NCBI GenBank assembly: GCA_947632515.1
Contig: CANRPO010000013.1
Location: 23,124-87,123 of the forward strand
DNA length: 64,000 nucleotides
Direction: 5' to 3'
DNA from: an uncultured Lachnospiraceae bacterium
Lineage (GTDB): Bacteria > Bacillota > Clostridia > Lachnospirales > Lachnospiraceae
Both the position numbers and the translations under genes were made by a program. The notes beneath the pieces are model-generated. The model worked only from the letters and a program-made list of their open reading frames with translations. It had not been told where the DNA came from and did not search any database. Below, one piece after another: positions 18,010-26,602 of this stretch (the stretch's first letter is position 1; each line of letters begins with the position of its first letter).

Positions 18010-19308
18010 ATGGAAGGGCAGTTAAAAAGCGGGACGGCGCTCACTTCCGAGAGCGGCTGCAAATACAGAGTGACAAAGCTCTTGGGCTCGGGCGGACAGG
18101 GCGAAGTGTACGAGGTGGAGTCGCGCGGCAAGACTTACGCGATGAAGTGGTACTACAGGAACACCGCCACGGAGAATCAGAAAGAGATCTTGGACAATCT
18201 GATCCGGAAAGGACAGCCGGACGTGTCGTTTTTGTGGCCGCAGGATATGATCTTCCGCGCTTACGGGGAGTCCTTCGGCTACGTTATGCCGCTCAGGCCG
18301 AAGAATTATAAAAGTATCGTAGATATGATGAAGAGAAGGGCGGAGCCTTCTTTTTACTGCCTGTGCAGGGCTGCCTACAATCTGACAAAAGGGTACAACG
18401 CGCTGCACGCCAAGGGGTACAGCTACCGGGATATCTCCTTCGGCAATGTGTTTTTCGATCCTGATACGGGGGACGTCCTGATCTGTGACAACGACAATGT
18501 CTCCTACAACGGCGACAAGAGCGGCGTCTATGGAACGCCCCGTTTCATGGCCCCCGAGATCGTTCTCGGCAAGGCGAAACCGTCGAGAAACACGGATTTG
18601 TTTTCCCTCGCGGTGCTGCTCTTCTATATGTTTATGCTGAACCATCCGCTGGAGGGCAAGAGAGAGGCGCAGATCAAGTGCATGGATATTCACGCGATGA
18701 ACAGGCTGTACGGGACGGACCCGCTTTTTATCTTCGACCCGGACAACAGGGACAACAGGCCGCTTGCAGGCTATCAGGACAATGCCCTCGTCTTCTGGGA
18801 TCTGTACCCGCAGCAGCTGAGGGATCTGTTCATCACGTCGTTTACGGTGGGGTTGAGAGAGCCGAACCGCAGGATCACGGAGACGAAGTGGCTGGAGACT
18901 TTCGCGAACCTGATGTCGGGCATCATCCTCTGCCCGCACTGCGGCTCGGAAGTGTTCTACGACGCGAAGAAAGAGGAGAACGGCGTGGCCCACACATGCT
19001 GGAACTGTCAGAAACCTGTGACGGTTCCCGCAAAGATCGTCATCGGCAGGAGTACGGTGCTTTTGCATGCGGCGACGAAACTCTACAGGCACCACACGGA
19101 CGGCGGTTACGATATGGAGACTGTGGTCGGCGAGGTCGTGCAGAATCCCAACAATCCGAATATCTGGGGCATCAAAAACCTCACGAAGGAGAACTGGACT
19201 TACAGCAAGCCGGACGGAACGCAGATCCCCGTCGGGGAGGGCCGCTCCGCTGCCATCGCCAAAGATGTAAAGATCGATTTTGGCCAGTTGAAAGGAGAAT
19301 TCTGTTAA
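18010..19308 (+). CDS. Ser/Thr protein kinase with C-terminal zinc ribbon (TerY-P type)
   Basis: A 432-residue soluble kinase. The Gly loop is LGSGGQGEVYEV and the VAIK-like Lys is in YAMKWYY. The catalytic loop reads YRDISFGNV instead of HRDxKxxN and the metal motif reads DND instead of DFG; key Asp and Asn are retained. The activation segment ends GTPRFMAPEI. A zinc ribbon (CPHCG...CWNC) lies near residues 308-335. The last ~90 residues look like a small beta-sandwich, possibly FHA-like (GIKNLTKENWTY). It is first of a four-gene unit with TpLRR, VWA and PP2C genes. Such kinase/VWA/PP2C triads are known as TerY-P modules. No transmembrane segment is seen. Confidence 0.85.
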   Translation: MEGQLKSGTALTSESGCKYRVTKLLGSGGQGEVYEVESRGKTYAMKWYYRNTATENQKEILDNLIRKGQPDVSFLWPQDMIFRAYGESFGYVMPLRPKNYKSIVDMMKRRAEPSFYCLCRAAYNLTKGYNALHAKGYSYRDISFGNVFFDPDTGDVLICDNDNVSYNGDKSGVYGTPRFMAPEIVLGKAKPSRNTDLFSLAVLLFYMFMLNHPLEGKREAQIKCMDIHAMNRLYGTDPLFIFDPDNRDNRPLAGYQDNALVFWDLYPQQLRDLFITSFTVGLREPNRRITETKWLETFANLMSGIILCPHCGSEVFYDAKKEENGVAHTCWNCQKPVTVPAKIVIGRSTVLLHAATKLYRHHTDGGYDMETVVGEVVQNPNNPNIWGIKNLTKENWTYSKPDGTQIPVGEGRSAAIAKDVKIDFGQLKGEFC

Positions 19309-19309
19309 A

Positions 19310-20485
19310 GTGGTTTTGATGGAAGATCACAGGATCCTGGCAAGGATCATAAAAGATTATCCTGACGCCCTTTCAGACCGAAAGAAACTGCAGGCGCTGT
19401 TCGCTGATTTTTTCCCGGAGGACAGACTGAAAAGAAATATCCTGCTGATGGTCTTCGACGACGGCGCGGTCGAGAAGATGAGGGAGCTGACAAGGCTTGA
19501 CAGAATGGAATTGCACCGTTTCGTCAGGTCCATAGGACAGGGGTACGGCGTCGCGGACGAGAAGGCGGAGACGGCGGTCCTCACGTGGGCGAGGGCGCTT
19601 GGCGTTTCCCTCGACACGGGGGACAGAACGGCGGCGGAAGAAGAAGGGAGCGGCCTTTTGGAGGAGCCGTTCGCACCTGTGAATGGCGACGGCGCTTACG
19701 AGTATGAAGATACGCCGCGCGGCGTCAAACTTTTGCGGTATATCGATTTCGATGATGAGGTCGTGACGGTCCCGAACAGGATCGGCGGCAAGCGGGTCGT
19801 GGAGGTAGGAAACCACGCGTTTAAGGGCTGTGTCGGTATCGGGAAGATCATTGTGTCGGAAGGGATCGAGATATTGGGAAACGGCGTATTCTTGAATTGC
19901 AGGGAGCTGCGGGAAGTTGTTTTGCCGGGCACGCTGAAGCGTATCGGCACATCGGATCCGACGGGCTGCCCGAAGATTCTGGGGACCATGACGAAGCTGG
20001 AGGGGACCTTCGAGTACACCGGGCTGGAGAGCATCACCGTGCCGGACAGTGTGAAGTACATCGGCGAATACGCCTTTTCTGGATGCGCCAAGCTGAGAGA
20101 GGCGGTCCTTCCGGCGGAGTTAAAAGAGATCAGAGAGTATGCGTTCTGCTGGTGTAAAAATCTGCGGGAGGTGACGTTCCCGCAAGCGTTAGAATCGATC
20201 AGGACGGAGGCGTTCGAGGGCTGCGAGTCGTTAGAGACGGTGATCCTGCCCGAGGGTGTGGAGCGCATCGAGCAGGGAGCCTTCGCAGGCTGCAGAAACA
20301 TGCGGAGCATCTATCTGCCAGATTCCGTCAGTGAGATCGACGGCGGGCGGGGAAGCGGCTTTCTTCGGACGTTCGGACAGCCGGAGGACAGGCATCAAGA
20401 TTTTACCATACTGTGCAACGCCGGCTCTTACGCTATGAGCTATGCGAGAAAACAGCAGATCAAATGTGCGAAGGCACAATTTTAA
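19310..20485 (+). CDS. Cytoplasmic TpLRR (BspA-type LRR_5) repeat protein
   Basis: 391 residues starting with GTG one base after the kinase stop; AGGAG lies 12 bases upstream. A later ATG at 19319 is possible but more distant from it. The first ~110 residues form a helical domain (DALSDRKKLQALFADFFPE...) of a kind I recall from other clostridial signalling proteins but cannot name. From about residue 125 there are at least six TpLRR repeats of the type AFxGCxxLxxVxLPxxLxxI. There is no signal peptide or anchor, unlike surface BspA proteins. Wedged between kinase and VWA genes, it is a likely scaffold or substrate of the kinase/phosphatase pair (inference). Confidence 0.8.
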   Translation: MVLMEDHRILARIIKDYPDALSDRKKLQALFADFFPEDRLKRNILLMVFDDGAVEKMRELTRLDRMELHRFVRSIGQGYGVADEKAETAVLTWARALGVSLDTGDRTAAEEEGSGLLEEPFAPVNGDGAYEYEDTPRGVKLLRYIDFDDEVVTVPNRIGGKRVVEVGNHAFKGCVGIGKIIVSEGIEILGNGVFLNCRELREVVLPGTLKRIGTSDPTGCPKILGTMTKLEGTFEYTGLESITVPDSVKYIGEYAFSGCAKLREAVLPAELKEIREYAFCWCKNLREVTFPQALESIRTEAFEGCESLETVILPEGVERIEQGAFAGCRNMRSIYLPDSVSEIDGGRGSGFLRTFGQPEDRHQDFTILCNAGSYAMSYARKQQIKCAKAQF

Positions 20486-20496
20486 GGAGGGATATT

Positions 20497-21219
20497 ATGG
20501 CAGCAATGAAAAGACCGGGCGGGGAACTGGCGAGCAGACCGCTGCATTTCTTCTGGATCGTGGACTGCTCCGGCTCCATGCACGGGGAGAAGATCGGCAC
20601 CGTAAACCACGCGATCCAGTCCACGATCCCCGAGATGGCGGCGGCGGCGGAGAACAATCCCAACGCGCAGCTTATGATCCGCACGCTGAAGTTCTCCACG
20701 GGCGCGTCATGGGTGACGGGCAATCCCGTGAATGTGGAAGATTTCGCGTGGGACGATCTGGAGGCGGAGGGCGTGACCGATCTAGGCAAGGCGTTTGAGC
20801 TTCTGGCGGCGCAGCTCACCATACCGCCCATGTCCGACAGGGCGCTGCCGCCCGTGCTCGTCCTTCTGTCGGACGGACAGCCCACGGACGATTACAAGAA
20901 GTCTTTGGCCGAGCTGAAGAAACTGCCCTGGGGTAAGAAGGCGGTCAAGATCGCCATCTCCATCGGACAGGACGCAGACGACGCGGTTTTGGAAGAGTTT
21001 ACGGGAAATAAGGAGCTTGTATTGCAGGCGAACAACGCGGCGGCTCTCACGAAGATGATCAAGTGGGCCTCCACTGCGGCCTCTCTGGTGTCCGCTCCCG
21101 CCAGCGTCGCGGCGGATACCTCAGACGGCGGAACGGGCGGTGCGAACGCGCCGATCATTGTGGATATGGGAGGCAGACTGCCCGATCCGGACGATATTCA
21201 GGAAGGAGACGTTTGGTAG
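20497..21219 (+). CDS. VWA-domain protein, TerY-like
   Basis: 240 residues from the ATG at 20497, which has an AAGGAGG ribosome site; the ORF track starts 28 codons earlier inside the LRR gene. The von Willebrand A fold begins FFWIVDCSGSMHG. A full MIDAS is visible: DxSxS (DCSGS), the threonine in VTDLGKA, and the acidic LSDGQPTDD. The Gly/Ala-rich tail ends in acidic PDPDDIQEGDVW. It resembles TerY of tellurite-type operons, but no TerB/C/D/Z genes are nearby. It is co-directional, 11 bases after the LRR gene and 14 before the phosphatase gene. The likely role is metal-dependent protein binding within the kinase/phosphatase module. Confidence 0.88.
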   Translation: MAAMKRPGGELASRPLHFFWIVDCSGSMHGEKIGTVNHAIQSTIPEMAAAAENNPNAQLMIRTLKFSTGASWVTGNPVNVEDFAWDDLEAEGVTDLGKAFELLAAQLTIPPMSDRALPPVLVLLSDGQPTDDYKKSLAELKKLPWGKKAVKIAISIGQDADDAVLEEFTGNKELVLQANNAAALTKMIKWASTAASLVSAPASVAADTSDGGTGGANAPIIVDMGGRLPDPDDIQEGDVW

Positions 21220-21233
21220 AGAGGGTGTTATCT

Positions 21234-22052
21234 ATGGCGCGAAGTATATTCGGGGAGTCCGTGCGGGGAGCATCACATATCAGAAACGGCAGGGAATGTC
21301 AGGATAGTCTGAAAAAGGTCGAGAAGGACGATGACACGGTCATCCTGTCGGTAGCCGACGGTCACGGGAGCGAGGCGTGTCCCTACAGCAGGACCGGGGC
21401 GGATGTGGCGGTGAACGTGTTCTGTAAGATCATGGAAGATTATCTGGACACCTACGCCGGGCAGCGGGAGTTGCTGCTGACTTTCCTGAAACGTGAGGGC
21501 GACACAAAGGTGGCGCAGGCGATCGATGCGGAGTGGAAACGCAGAATACTGAAGATCCATGCGAACAATAAGCGCGAAGTCACAGCGGACGCGGAGGGCA
21601 ATAAGGACAAAACGGCCGTCTACGGACTGTATGGGAGCACGCTGTTAGGGCTTGTTCTCACGAGAGGATTCCTCTTCGCATTCCAACTTGGAGACGGAGA
21701 CATTGTGGAGGTGTCCAAGAAAGGCGTGCAGAGCGTGATCGAGGCTGACAGGATCCTCGGGACAGAGACGCACTCGCTCAGCAAGCCGGAGTCCTGGAGG
21801 AAAGCCGTCACCTGCGCCGCAAGGACAGAGGAGGCGCGGGAGAGGCCCGTACTTTATATGCTCTCCACGGATGGTATGGCAAACAGCTACAAGAATGAAG
21901 AAGAATTTCAGAGGACCTGTAAAGACTACTATGAGCTGCTCAAAAAGCACGGAGCAAAGGCCGTGTCCGACAGTCTGAAAGGCTGGCTGGAGGAGACCAG
22001 CGAGCTCGGCTGCGGGGACGACGTCACGGCGCTCTTTGCCTATCTCGACTAA
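21234..22052 (+). CDS. PP2C-family serine/threonine phosphatase
   Basis: 272 residues from the ATG at 21234; the ORF track frame extends back into the VWA gene. PPM-family metal-binding motifs are present: VADGHGSEACPYS, a GSTLLGLVLTRG core, FQLGDGD, STDGMANSY and the C-terminal CGDDVTALF. It is cytoplasmic and would reverse phosphorylation by the kinase three genes upstream. It is the last gene of the unit, but no terminator is evident after it. A YitT-family gene follows after ~110 bases. Confidence 0.88.
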   Translation: MARSIFGESVRGASHIRNGRECQDSLKKVEKDDDTVILSVADGHGSEACPYSRTGADVAVNVFCKIMEDYLDTYAGQRELLLTFLKREGDTKVAQAIDAEWKRRILKIHANNKREVTADAEGNKDKTAVYGLYGSTLLGLVLTRGFLFAFQLGDGDIVEVSKKGVQSVIEADRILGTETHSLSKPESWRKAVTCAARTEEARERPVLYMLSTDGMANSYKNEEEFQRTCKDYYELLKKHGAKAVSDSLKGWLEETSELGCGDDVTALFAYLD

Positions 22053-22161
22053 AAAGAAACGGTCGCATATCATGACATGAATTGCCGGAAACGGGACATG
22101 CTAATCATTGACCCGTAACCATATCGGCAGGGAAAATGCCACAGCGAGGAGCGAACAGGAT

Positions 22162-23055
22162 ATGTCGATCATAAAAAAGAAAAAAGAAAAGACAGGGACA
22201 GGAAAAACAGACAACCTAAAGAAATATATTGTTATAACGGCAGCCTCCTTCGTCTACGCGGCGGGAGTCAGTCTGTTCATCGATCCGAACAGCATCGCGC
22301 CCGGCGGGGTCACGGGCATATCGATCATTTTGAGCAGACTGGTTCCGGTGAATACGGGAACGCTGATCCTTCTTCTGAACATACCGATCCTGCTTTACGC
22401 TGTGTGGAAATTCGGCCTCAAGCTGGCAGTATCGACGGTCTATGCCACGGCGCTCATATCGGTCTTTACCAATCTGCTGGCGGTTTTCCCCAAAGCTACG
22501 GGCGACAGGCTGCTGGCGGCTGTAGCGGGCGGCATCCTGTCGGCGGTGTCCATCGGCGTGATCTTTAAGGAAGGAGCCACCACGGGCGGCATGGATATTG
22601 TGGTGAAAGCGCTGCGCCTGAGGCTGCCGCATCTGCGGACAGGGAATCTGTTCTTTCTTGCGGACGCCGTGGTCGTGACCCTGTCCGGCATTGTCTTCCG
22701 GGATGTGGACGCGGCGCTGTATGCGGCGATCACGGCCACCTGTACCTCGGTGGCCCTGGATGTGGTACTCTACGGAAGGGACGAGGCAAAACTTCTGTAT
22801 ATCATAAGCGGCAGGCCGGAGGAGATCACAGCGCGCATACTGAAGGAACTGGACATCGGGCTGACTCTGATCGACGGCCGCGGGGCTTACAGCGGGGACA
22901 GGAAACAAGTGCTCATGTGCGCCATGAAGAAGACGGTGTTTCCCCGCGTGGAGCGCATCGTGCGGGAGGAGGACGCGGATTCCTTCATGATCGTGACGAG
23001 CGCCTCTGAAATCTTCGGGGAAGGCTACAAAAGTTATTTCAGCGAAAGAATATAA
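22162..23055 (+). CDS. YitT family membrane protein (DUF161/DUF2179)
   Basis: A 297-residue integral membrane protein with about five hydrophobic segments in the first 200 residues. It carries the YitT signature NSIAPGGVTGISIIL and a second copy-like stretch EGATTGGMDIVVK. The C-terminal soluble DUF2179 domain (YIISGRPEEITARILKEL...DRKQVLMCAMKK) is typical. The start at the ATG 22162 follows GAGGAG; the ORF-track TTG at 22108 is less likely. The transport substrate is unknown for the family. Confidence 0.88.
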   Translation: MSIIKKKKEKTGTGKTDNLKKYIVITAASFVYAAGVSLFIDPNSIAPGGVTGISIILSRLVPVNTGTLILLLNIPILLYAVWKFGLKLAVSTVYATALISVFTNLLAVFPKATGDRLLAAVAGGILSAVSIGVIFKEGATTGGMDIVVKALRLRLPHLRTGNLFFLADAVVVTLSGIVFRDVDAALYAAITATCTSVALDVVLYGRDEAKLLYIISGRPEEITARILKELDIGLTLIDGRGAYSGDRKQVLMCAMKKTVFPRVERIVREEDADSFMIVTSASEIFGEGYKSYFSERI

Positions 23056-23103
23056 AGGCAGAGTACATGGGAATGACGCAGAAAAGAAATATGGGGAGCG
23101 GCT

Positions 23104-24228
23104 ATGCGGGAATATCATTTGCAGAGTAAGAGACATAAGAAAAAGCGAAAAAGAAGTGAGAACGGCATCCTGTTAGGATCGATCATCCTGTGCGTGGTCA
23201 CGCTGTTCGCGATCACCATCTGTCTGATGATGGTGTTTAAATACCGTGCCGTACAGATGGAGAATGCGGTCGTCATGGATGAGCTGGAGGCCATCCGCAT
23301 GGACGAGACGGTCACCTACACGCAGAGCGAGGTGGACGCCATGCTCGCCCGGACAACAGAGGAAGTCTCGCAGCGCACGGCGGAGGAAACGCAGCGGGAA
23401 TTTCTGAATAAAATGAAAGAGTTCGCGCTGTCCGACGAGAGCACCACGGCCATGTTCCGCTATTTCTATCCGGACGAGATCGTGCTGGCGGATGCGGGGG
23501 AATACTATTTCTTTCCGATTTCGGATGAGCTGAGACACAATACATACAGCCAGGAGCAGTTCGTCCTGGACGAAGACCGGATCATGGCCTACTATGACGG
23601 GGACGGCCGGCGGATCTCCCACAAGGGGATCGACGTGTCCAGATACCAGGGAGAGATCGACTGGGAGAAGGTGGCGCAGGACGAGGTGGAGTACGCTTTT
23701 ATCAGACTTGGCATCAGAGGGTACACGGAGGGCGCGATCCAGGAAGACGAACAGTTTGAAAAAAATATCAGGGGCGCGCGCAATAACGATATTGCCGTGG
23801 GCGTGTATTTCTTCACCCAGGCCACCAGCGTGGAGGAGGCCGAGGAGGAGGCGCAGTATGTGCTGGATAAGATAGCGCCGTACAAGGTGGACTATCCTGT
23901 GGTGATCGACGTGGAGGCGGTGGCCAACAGGCGCGCGCGGACAAGGGAGCTTACGAAGGAGGAGCGCACGCAGTACTGCATCGCCTTCTGCGAGAAGATC
24001 AGGGCCGCCGGATATACGCCGATGATCTACGGCAATCTGAAGACCTTCATGCTGATGCTCGACCTGGAACAGCTTGAGGACTACGACAAGTGGTTTGCCA
24101 ACTATGACGACCGGTTCTATTATCCCTATGATTTCAAGATATGGCAGTACACGGACGAGGGCAGCGTGGACGGGATCGACGCGGCTGTGGACCTGAATAT
24201 CAGTTTCGAGGATCCGACGGATGAGTGA
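23104..24228 (+). CDS. Membrane-anchored GH25 lysozyme-like peptidoglycan hydrolase
   Basis: 374 residues. A basic N-terminus (KRHKKKRKR) is followed by one transmembrane helix at about 23-47, so the catalytic part is outside. A charged, coiled-coil-prone stalk of ~100 residues follows. The GH25 domain starts HKGIDVSRYQGEIDWEKV (catalytic-face Asp) and has YPVVIDVEAV (DxE), GYTPMIYGNL and the terminal FKIWQYTDEGSVDGIDAAVDLN. These are the muramidase family motifs. The last 8 bases overlap the start of the AraC-type regulator gene. Confidence 0.9.
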   Translation: MREYHLQSKRHKKKRKRSENGILLGSIILCVVTLFAITICLMMVFKYRAVQMENAVVMDELEAIRMDETVTYTQSEVDAMLARTTEEVSQRTAEETQREFLNKMKEFALSDESTTAMFRYFYPDEIVLADAGEYYFFPISDELRHNTYSQEQFVLDEDRIMAYYDGDGRRISHKGIDVSRYQGEIDWEKVAQDEVEYAFIRLGIRGYTEGAIQEDEQFEKNIRGARNNDIAVGVYFFTQATSVEEAEEEAQYVLDKIAPYKVDYPVVIDVEAVANRRARTRELTKEERTQYCIAFCEKIRAAGYTPMIYGNLKTFMLMLDLEQLEDYDKWFANYDDRFYYPYDFKIWQYTDEGSVDGIDAAVDLNISFEDPTDE

Positions 24229-25096
24229 GACACTGGGAAAAGAGAGCGGAGCGGCAGAGTTTGAGCGCTATGAGAAGACGGGTTATCTGGTGGAACCGTT
24301 CAAAATTTTTCATTTGAGAGACTGCACGGATCGGGAATTTGACTTCCACTATCACGAATTCTACAAGATCATTTATTTCGTAGATGGCAAGGTGGACTAC
24401 AAGGTCGAGGGAAAGACCTATCACCTGAAACCGCATGACTTCGTGCTGGTGGGCGCCAACGTCATTCACAGGCCGGAGATCGACAGATCCACGCCCTATG
24501 AGCGCTACATCGTCTATCTGTCGGAGGCGTTTGTGGCGGAGGAGAACGAGCGCGGCGAGAGCCTGAGATTCTGTTTCGAGGAGGCAGGGCGGCTGCAGAA
24601 CCGCGTCGTCCATTTCGCGCCTGAGAGCTGCGAACAGATCGTGGGCTGTCTGATGCGCATGGAACAGATCGAGGGGCAGAAGGACGCCTATATGGGAGAT
24701 CTGCTCTTGAAGAGCGCCTTTCTGGAATTTATGGTGCTGTTCAACAGGAACGTCGTCGAGCAGCCGCAGTCGTTTATCACCACAGCCGCGTACAATGAGA
24801 AAGTGATCGACGTGATCGCATATATCCGCGAGCATCTTTCGGAGGAGCTCAGTGTGGATATTCTGGCAAAGCAGTGTTATCTCAGCAAGTACCATCTGAT
24901 GCGGCAGTTTAAGGAGGCGACGGGTTATTCGATCCACCGGTACATCAACGAGAAACGGATCCAGGCGGCGCGCAGGATGATCCTGTCGGGCATGCCGGCG
25001 TCAAAGGCGTGTTACGAGTGTGGGTTTCGGGATTACTCCACTTTCGCAAGACGTTTTAAGATGATCGTCGGCAGAGCGCCGTCGAAACCGGAGTAA
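24221..25096 (+). CDS. AraC-family transcriptional regulator with cupin sensor domain
   Basis: 291 residues. The N-terminal half is a cupin-like sugar- or ligand-binding domain (FDFHYHEFYKIIYFVDGKVDYKVEGKTYHLKPHDFVLV). The C-terminal ~100 residues are two helix-turn-helix motifs of the AraC type, LSVDILAKQCYLSKYHLMRQFKEATG and ACYECGFRDYSTFARRFK. It overlaps the lysozyme gene by 8 bases in another frame, so translation is probably coupled. Target genes and ligand are not deducible. Confidence 0.92.
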   Translation: MSETLGKESGAAEFERYEKTGYLVEPFKIFHLRDCTDREFDFHYHEFYKIIYFVDGKVDYKVEGKTYHLKPHDFVLVGANVIHRPEIDRSTPYERYIVYLSEAFVAEENERGESLRFCFEEAGRLQNRVVHFAPESCEQIVGCLMRMEQIEGQKDAYMGDLLLKSAFLEFMVLFNRNVVEQPQSFITTAAYNEKVIDVIAYIREHLSEELSVDILAKQCYLSKYHLMRQFKEATGYSIHRYINEKRIQAARRMILSGMPASKACYECGFRDYSTFARRFKMIVGRAPSKPE

Positions 25097-25225
25097 GGCG
25101 GTAATTTTCTCTTTCCTGTGCCATGGATCTGTGTTATAATATGCACGGAAACGATGAGCTGCGCGAAGACGATGGACGGAGCGACGGCGGCTTACAGATG
25201 ATTTATAAAGAAAGGCGGGGTTACA

Positions 25226-25897
25226 ATGAAATACGAGTTTGAAGGTACGGTGGAATTTCGAGAGAACGAGAACACGATCGCTGTGCCGTTTAACGTGTGG
25301 GAGGTGTGCGAGAAGGTAGGAGACGCGCCGGTCAGGGTCTGCTTTGACGACGTCTGCTTTATCTGCGATCTGGTGCCTAAGGGACAGGGCTACTATGATA
25401 TTCCCATCAACCAGGAGACGCTGTCGAAGGTGGAGCTTGGCAAGAGGTACACCATATCCATCGAGATCGTGGGCAATGTGACGGCGCTGAGCGGGAACAG
25501 CCCCTACAGCACGGAGAATCCGATCCGTAAGATCGACGGCATCGATCTGGTGACACAGCCGTGGGACGGCCTGTGCGGGCAGTCCTGTATCGCCATGATC
25601 GCGGGCACTACGCTGGATGAGGCCTGCGATATCATGAAATGCCGCGAGTGGCAGGCGAACATGAGCAAGATGATCGCCACCCTGGAATATCTCGGCATCC
25701 GCCATGCGGACAAGATCGTATATACGTTAGGCAAGACCGTGGAGTTGCCAAAGTGCTGCATCATCATGGAGAAGATGGGGAGATACAGCCACTATCTGGT
25801 AGGGTATGACGGACAGTATTACGATCCGAATCTCGGCGTGCTCAAGGAGTTTGACCACGAGAAGATGGTGGGTTATCTGGAGGTTGTCGCGCAGTAG
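25226..25897 (+). CDS. DUF1905 domain fused to a C39-like cysteine peptidase-fold domain
   Basis: 223 residues. Residues ~1-90 (YEFEGTVEFRENENTIAVPFNV...YYDIPINQETLSKV...YTISIEIVG) match the small beta-barrel DUF1905 pattern. The rest resembles papain-like C39 peptidases: QPWDGLCGQSCIAMIAG (Gln oxyanion hole, nucleophile Cys), SHYLVGYDG (His) and YYDPNLG (Asp). The triad therefore looks intact. There is no signal peptide or ABC transporter, so it is not a bacteriocin exporter. It stands alone, after a TATAAT-containing intergenic region and before a bidirectional terminator. The function is unknown. Confidence 0.7.
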   Translation: MKYEFEGTVEFRENENTIAVPFNVWEVCEKVGDAPVRVCFDDVCFICDLVPKGQGYYDIPINQETLSKVELGKRYTISIEIVGNVTALSGNSPYSTENPIRKIDGIDLVTQPWDGLCGQSCIAMIAGTTLDEACDIMKCREWQANMSKMIATLEYLGIRHADKIVYTLGKTVELPKCCIIMEKMGRYSHYLVGYDGQYYDPNLGVLKEFDHEKMVGYLEVVAQ

Positions 25898-25918
25898 AAC
25901 AAGAGTTGCGTTAAATGG

Positions 25919-25948
25919 AAAAGAGCTTGCCGATCGGCAGGCTCTTTT
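25919..25948. terminator. Bidirectional terminator between the C39-like gene and tspO
   Basis: AAAAGAGC-TT-GCCGATCGGC-AG-GCTCTTTT, symmetrical, with A- and T-runs on either side serving both convergent genes. Confidence 0.85.
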
Positions 25949-25967
25949 GTCTGACGTTTTGCGATGT

Positions 25968-26432
25968 TCAGTTCAATCTGAATATCATAAAATTCAGATA
26001 CGCCGCGAACAGGCACCACAGCAGATACGGGATCTGCAGATAGGCGGCTTTCGGGCTGATCCGGTAGAACTCGCGGATCATTTTGACGATCAGGAAGATC
26101 AGAGCCAAAAGCCACACGAAGGATGTAAAAAACAGATTCAGCCGAAAGAAGAGAATGCTCCAGAAAAAATTGAAGAAAAGCTGGAGCGCGTAAGTTCTCA
26201 GCGCCTCTTCGCTGTTGGGGTCGCCGGACGTATAGATGATGTAGGAGGAGACGCCCATGAGTATGTACAGGACCGTCCAGACGATCGGAAAGAGAACGCC
26301 CGGCGGGCTGAGCGGAGGCTTTGTGATCTCCGAGTAGATCGCCGTATTTCCGGCAAAGAATGCCGAAAGTGTGCCCACGGCGATCGGAATAAGAATGGCT
26401 AGGATCAGGGTGCTTTTATCTTTTATTTTCAT
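25968..26432 (-). CDS. tspO: TspO/MBR family tryptophan-rich sensory protein
   Basis: A 154-residue integral membrane protein with five transmembrane helices. Family motifs: AIYSEITKPPLSPPGVLFPIVWTVLYILMGVSSYIIY and a C-terminal LWCLFAAYLNFMIFRLN. It binds porphyrins or related ligands in characterised members; the role in anaerobes is not settled. It is convergent with the upstream C39-like gene across a shared terminator. Confidence 0.93.
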   Translation of the reverse strand: MKIKDKSTLILAILIPIAVGTLSAFFAGNTAIYSEITKPPLSPPGVLFPIVWTVLYILMGVSSYIIYTSGDPNSEEALRTYALQLFFNFFWSILFFRLNLFFTSFVWLLALIFLIVKMIREFYRISPKAAYLQIPYLLWCLFAAYLNFMIFRLN

Positions 26433-26547
26433 GCTGACGTCCTATAGGTTCTTTATGCTATGATATGCAGGCGGAAATCAAAATATGGCTGATATTATTC
26501 ATGACAGGCTGTGTACCACACAACTGTCCGGAGGAAGGGAGAATACG

Positions 26548-26586
26548 ATGATACTCTGTATTGCAAAGGCTCCATGCAGAGCGTGA
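26548..26586 (+). CDS. Possible 12-residue leader peptide upstream of the MFS exporter
   Basis: ATG preceded by GGAGGAAGGGAG encodes MILCIAKAPCRA then TGA. Its 3' part contains GCTCCATGC, which pairs perfectly with GCATGGAGC at 26594-26602. The 16-base loop contains a GAGGAG. This is the architecture of translation or transcription attenuators of drug-resistance genes, but it is inferred from layout alone. Confidence 0.4.
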   Translation: MILCIAKAPCRA

Positions 26587-26602
26587 GGAGAATGCATGGA
26601 GC
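26569..26602 (+). promoter_or_regulatory. Leader hairpin overlapping the candidate leader peptide
   Basis: Perfect 9-bp inverted repeat GCTCCATGC/GCATGGAGC, 75 bases before the MFS start. It is followed by a smaller GCGC-TGTG-GCGC hairpin. Confidence 0.5.

Noticed and set aside
18010-22052. Tellurite resistance operon or a Pgl/BREX-type phage defence system
   Set aside because: No TerB/C/D/E/Z, no methyltransferase, no PglZ or ATPase gene nearby; only the kinase, LRR, VWA and PP2C genes are supported.
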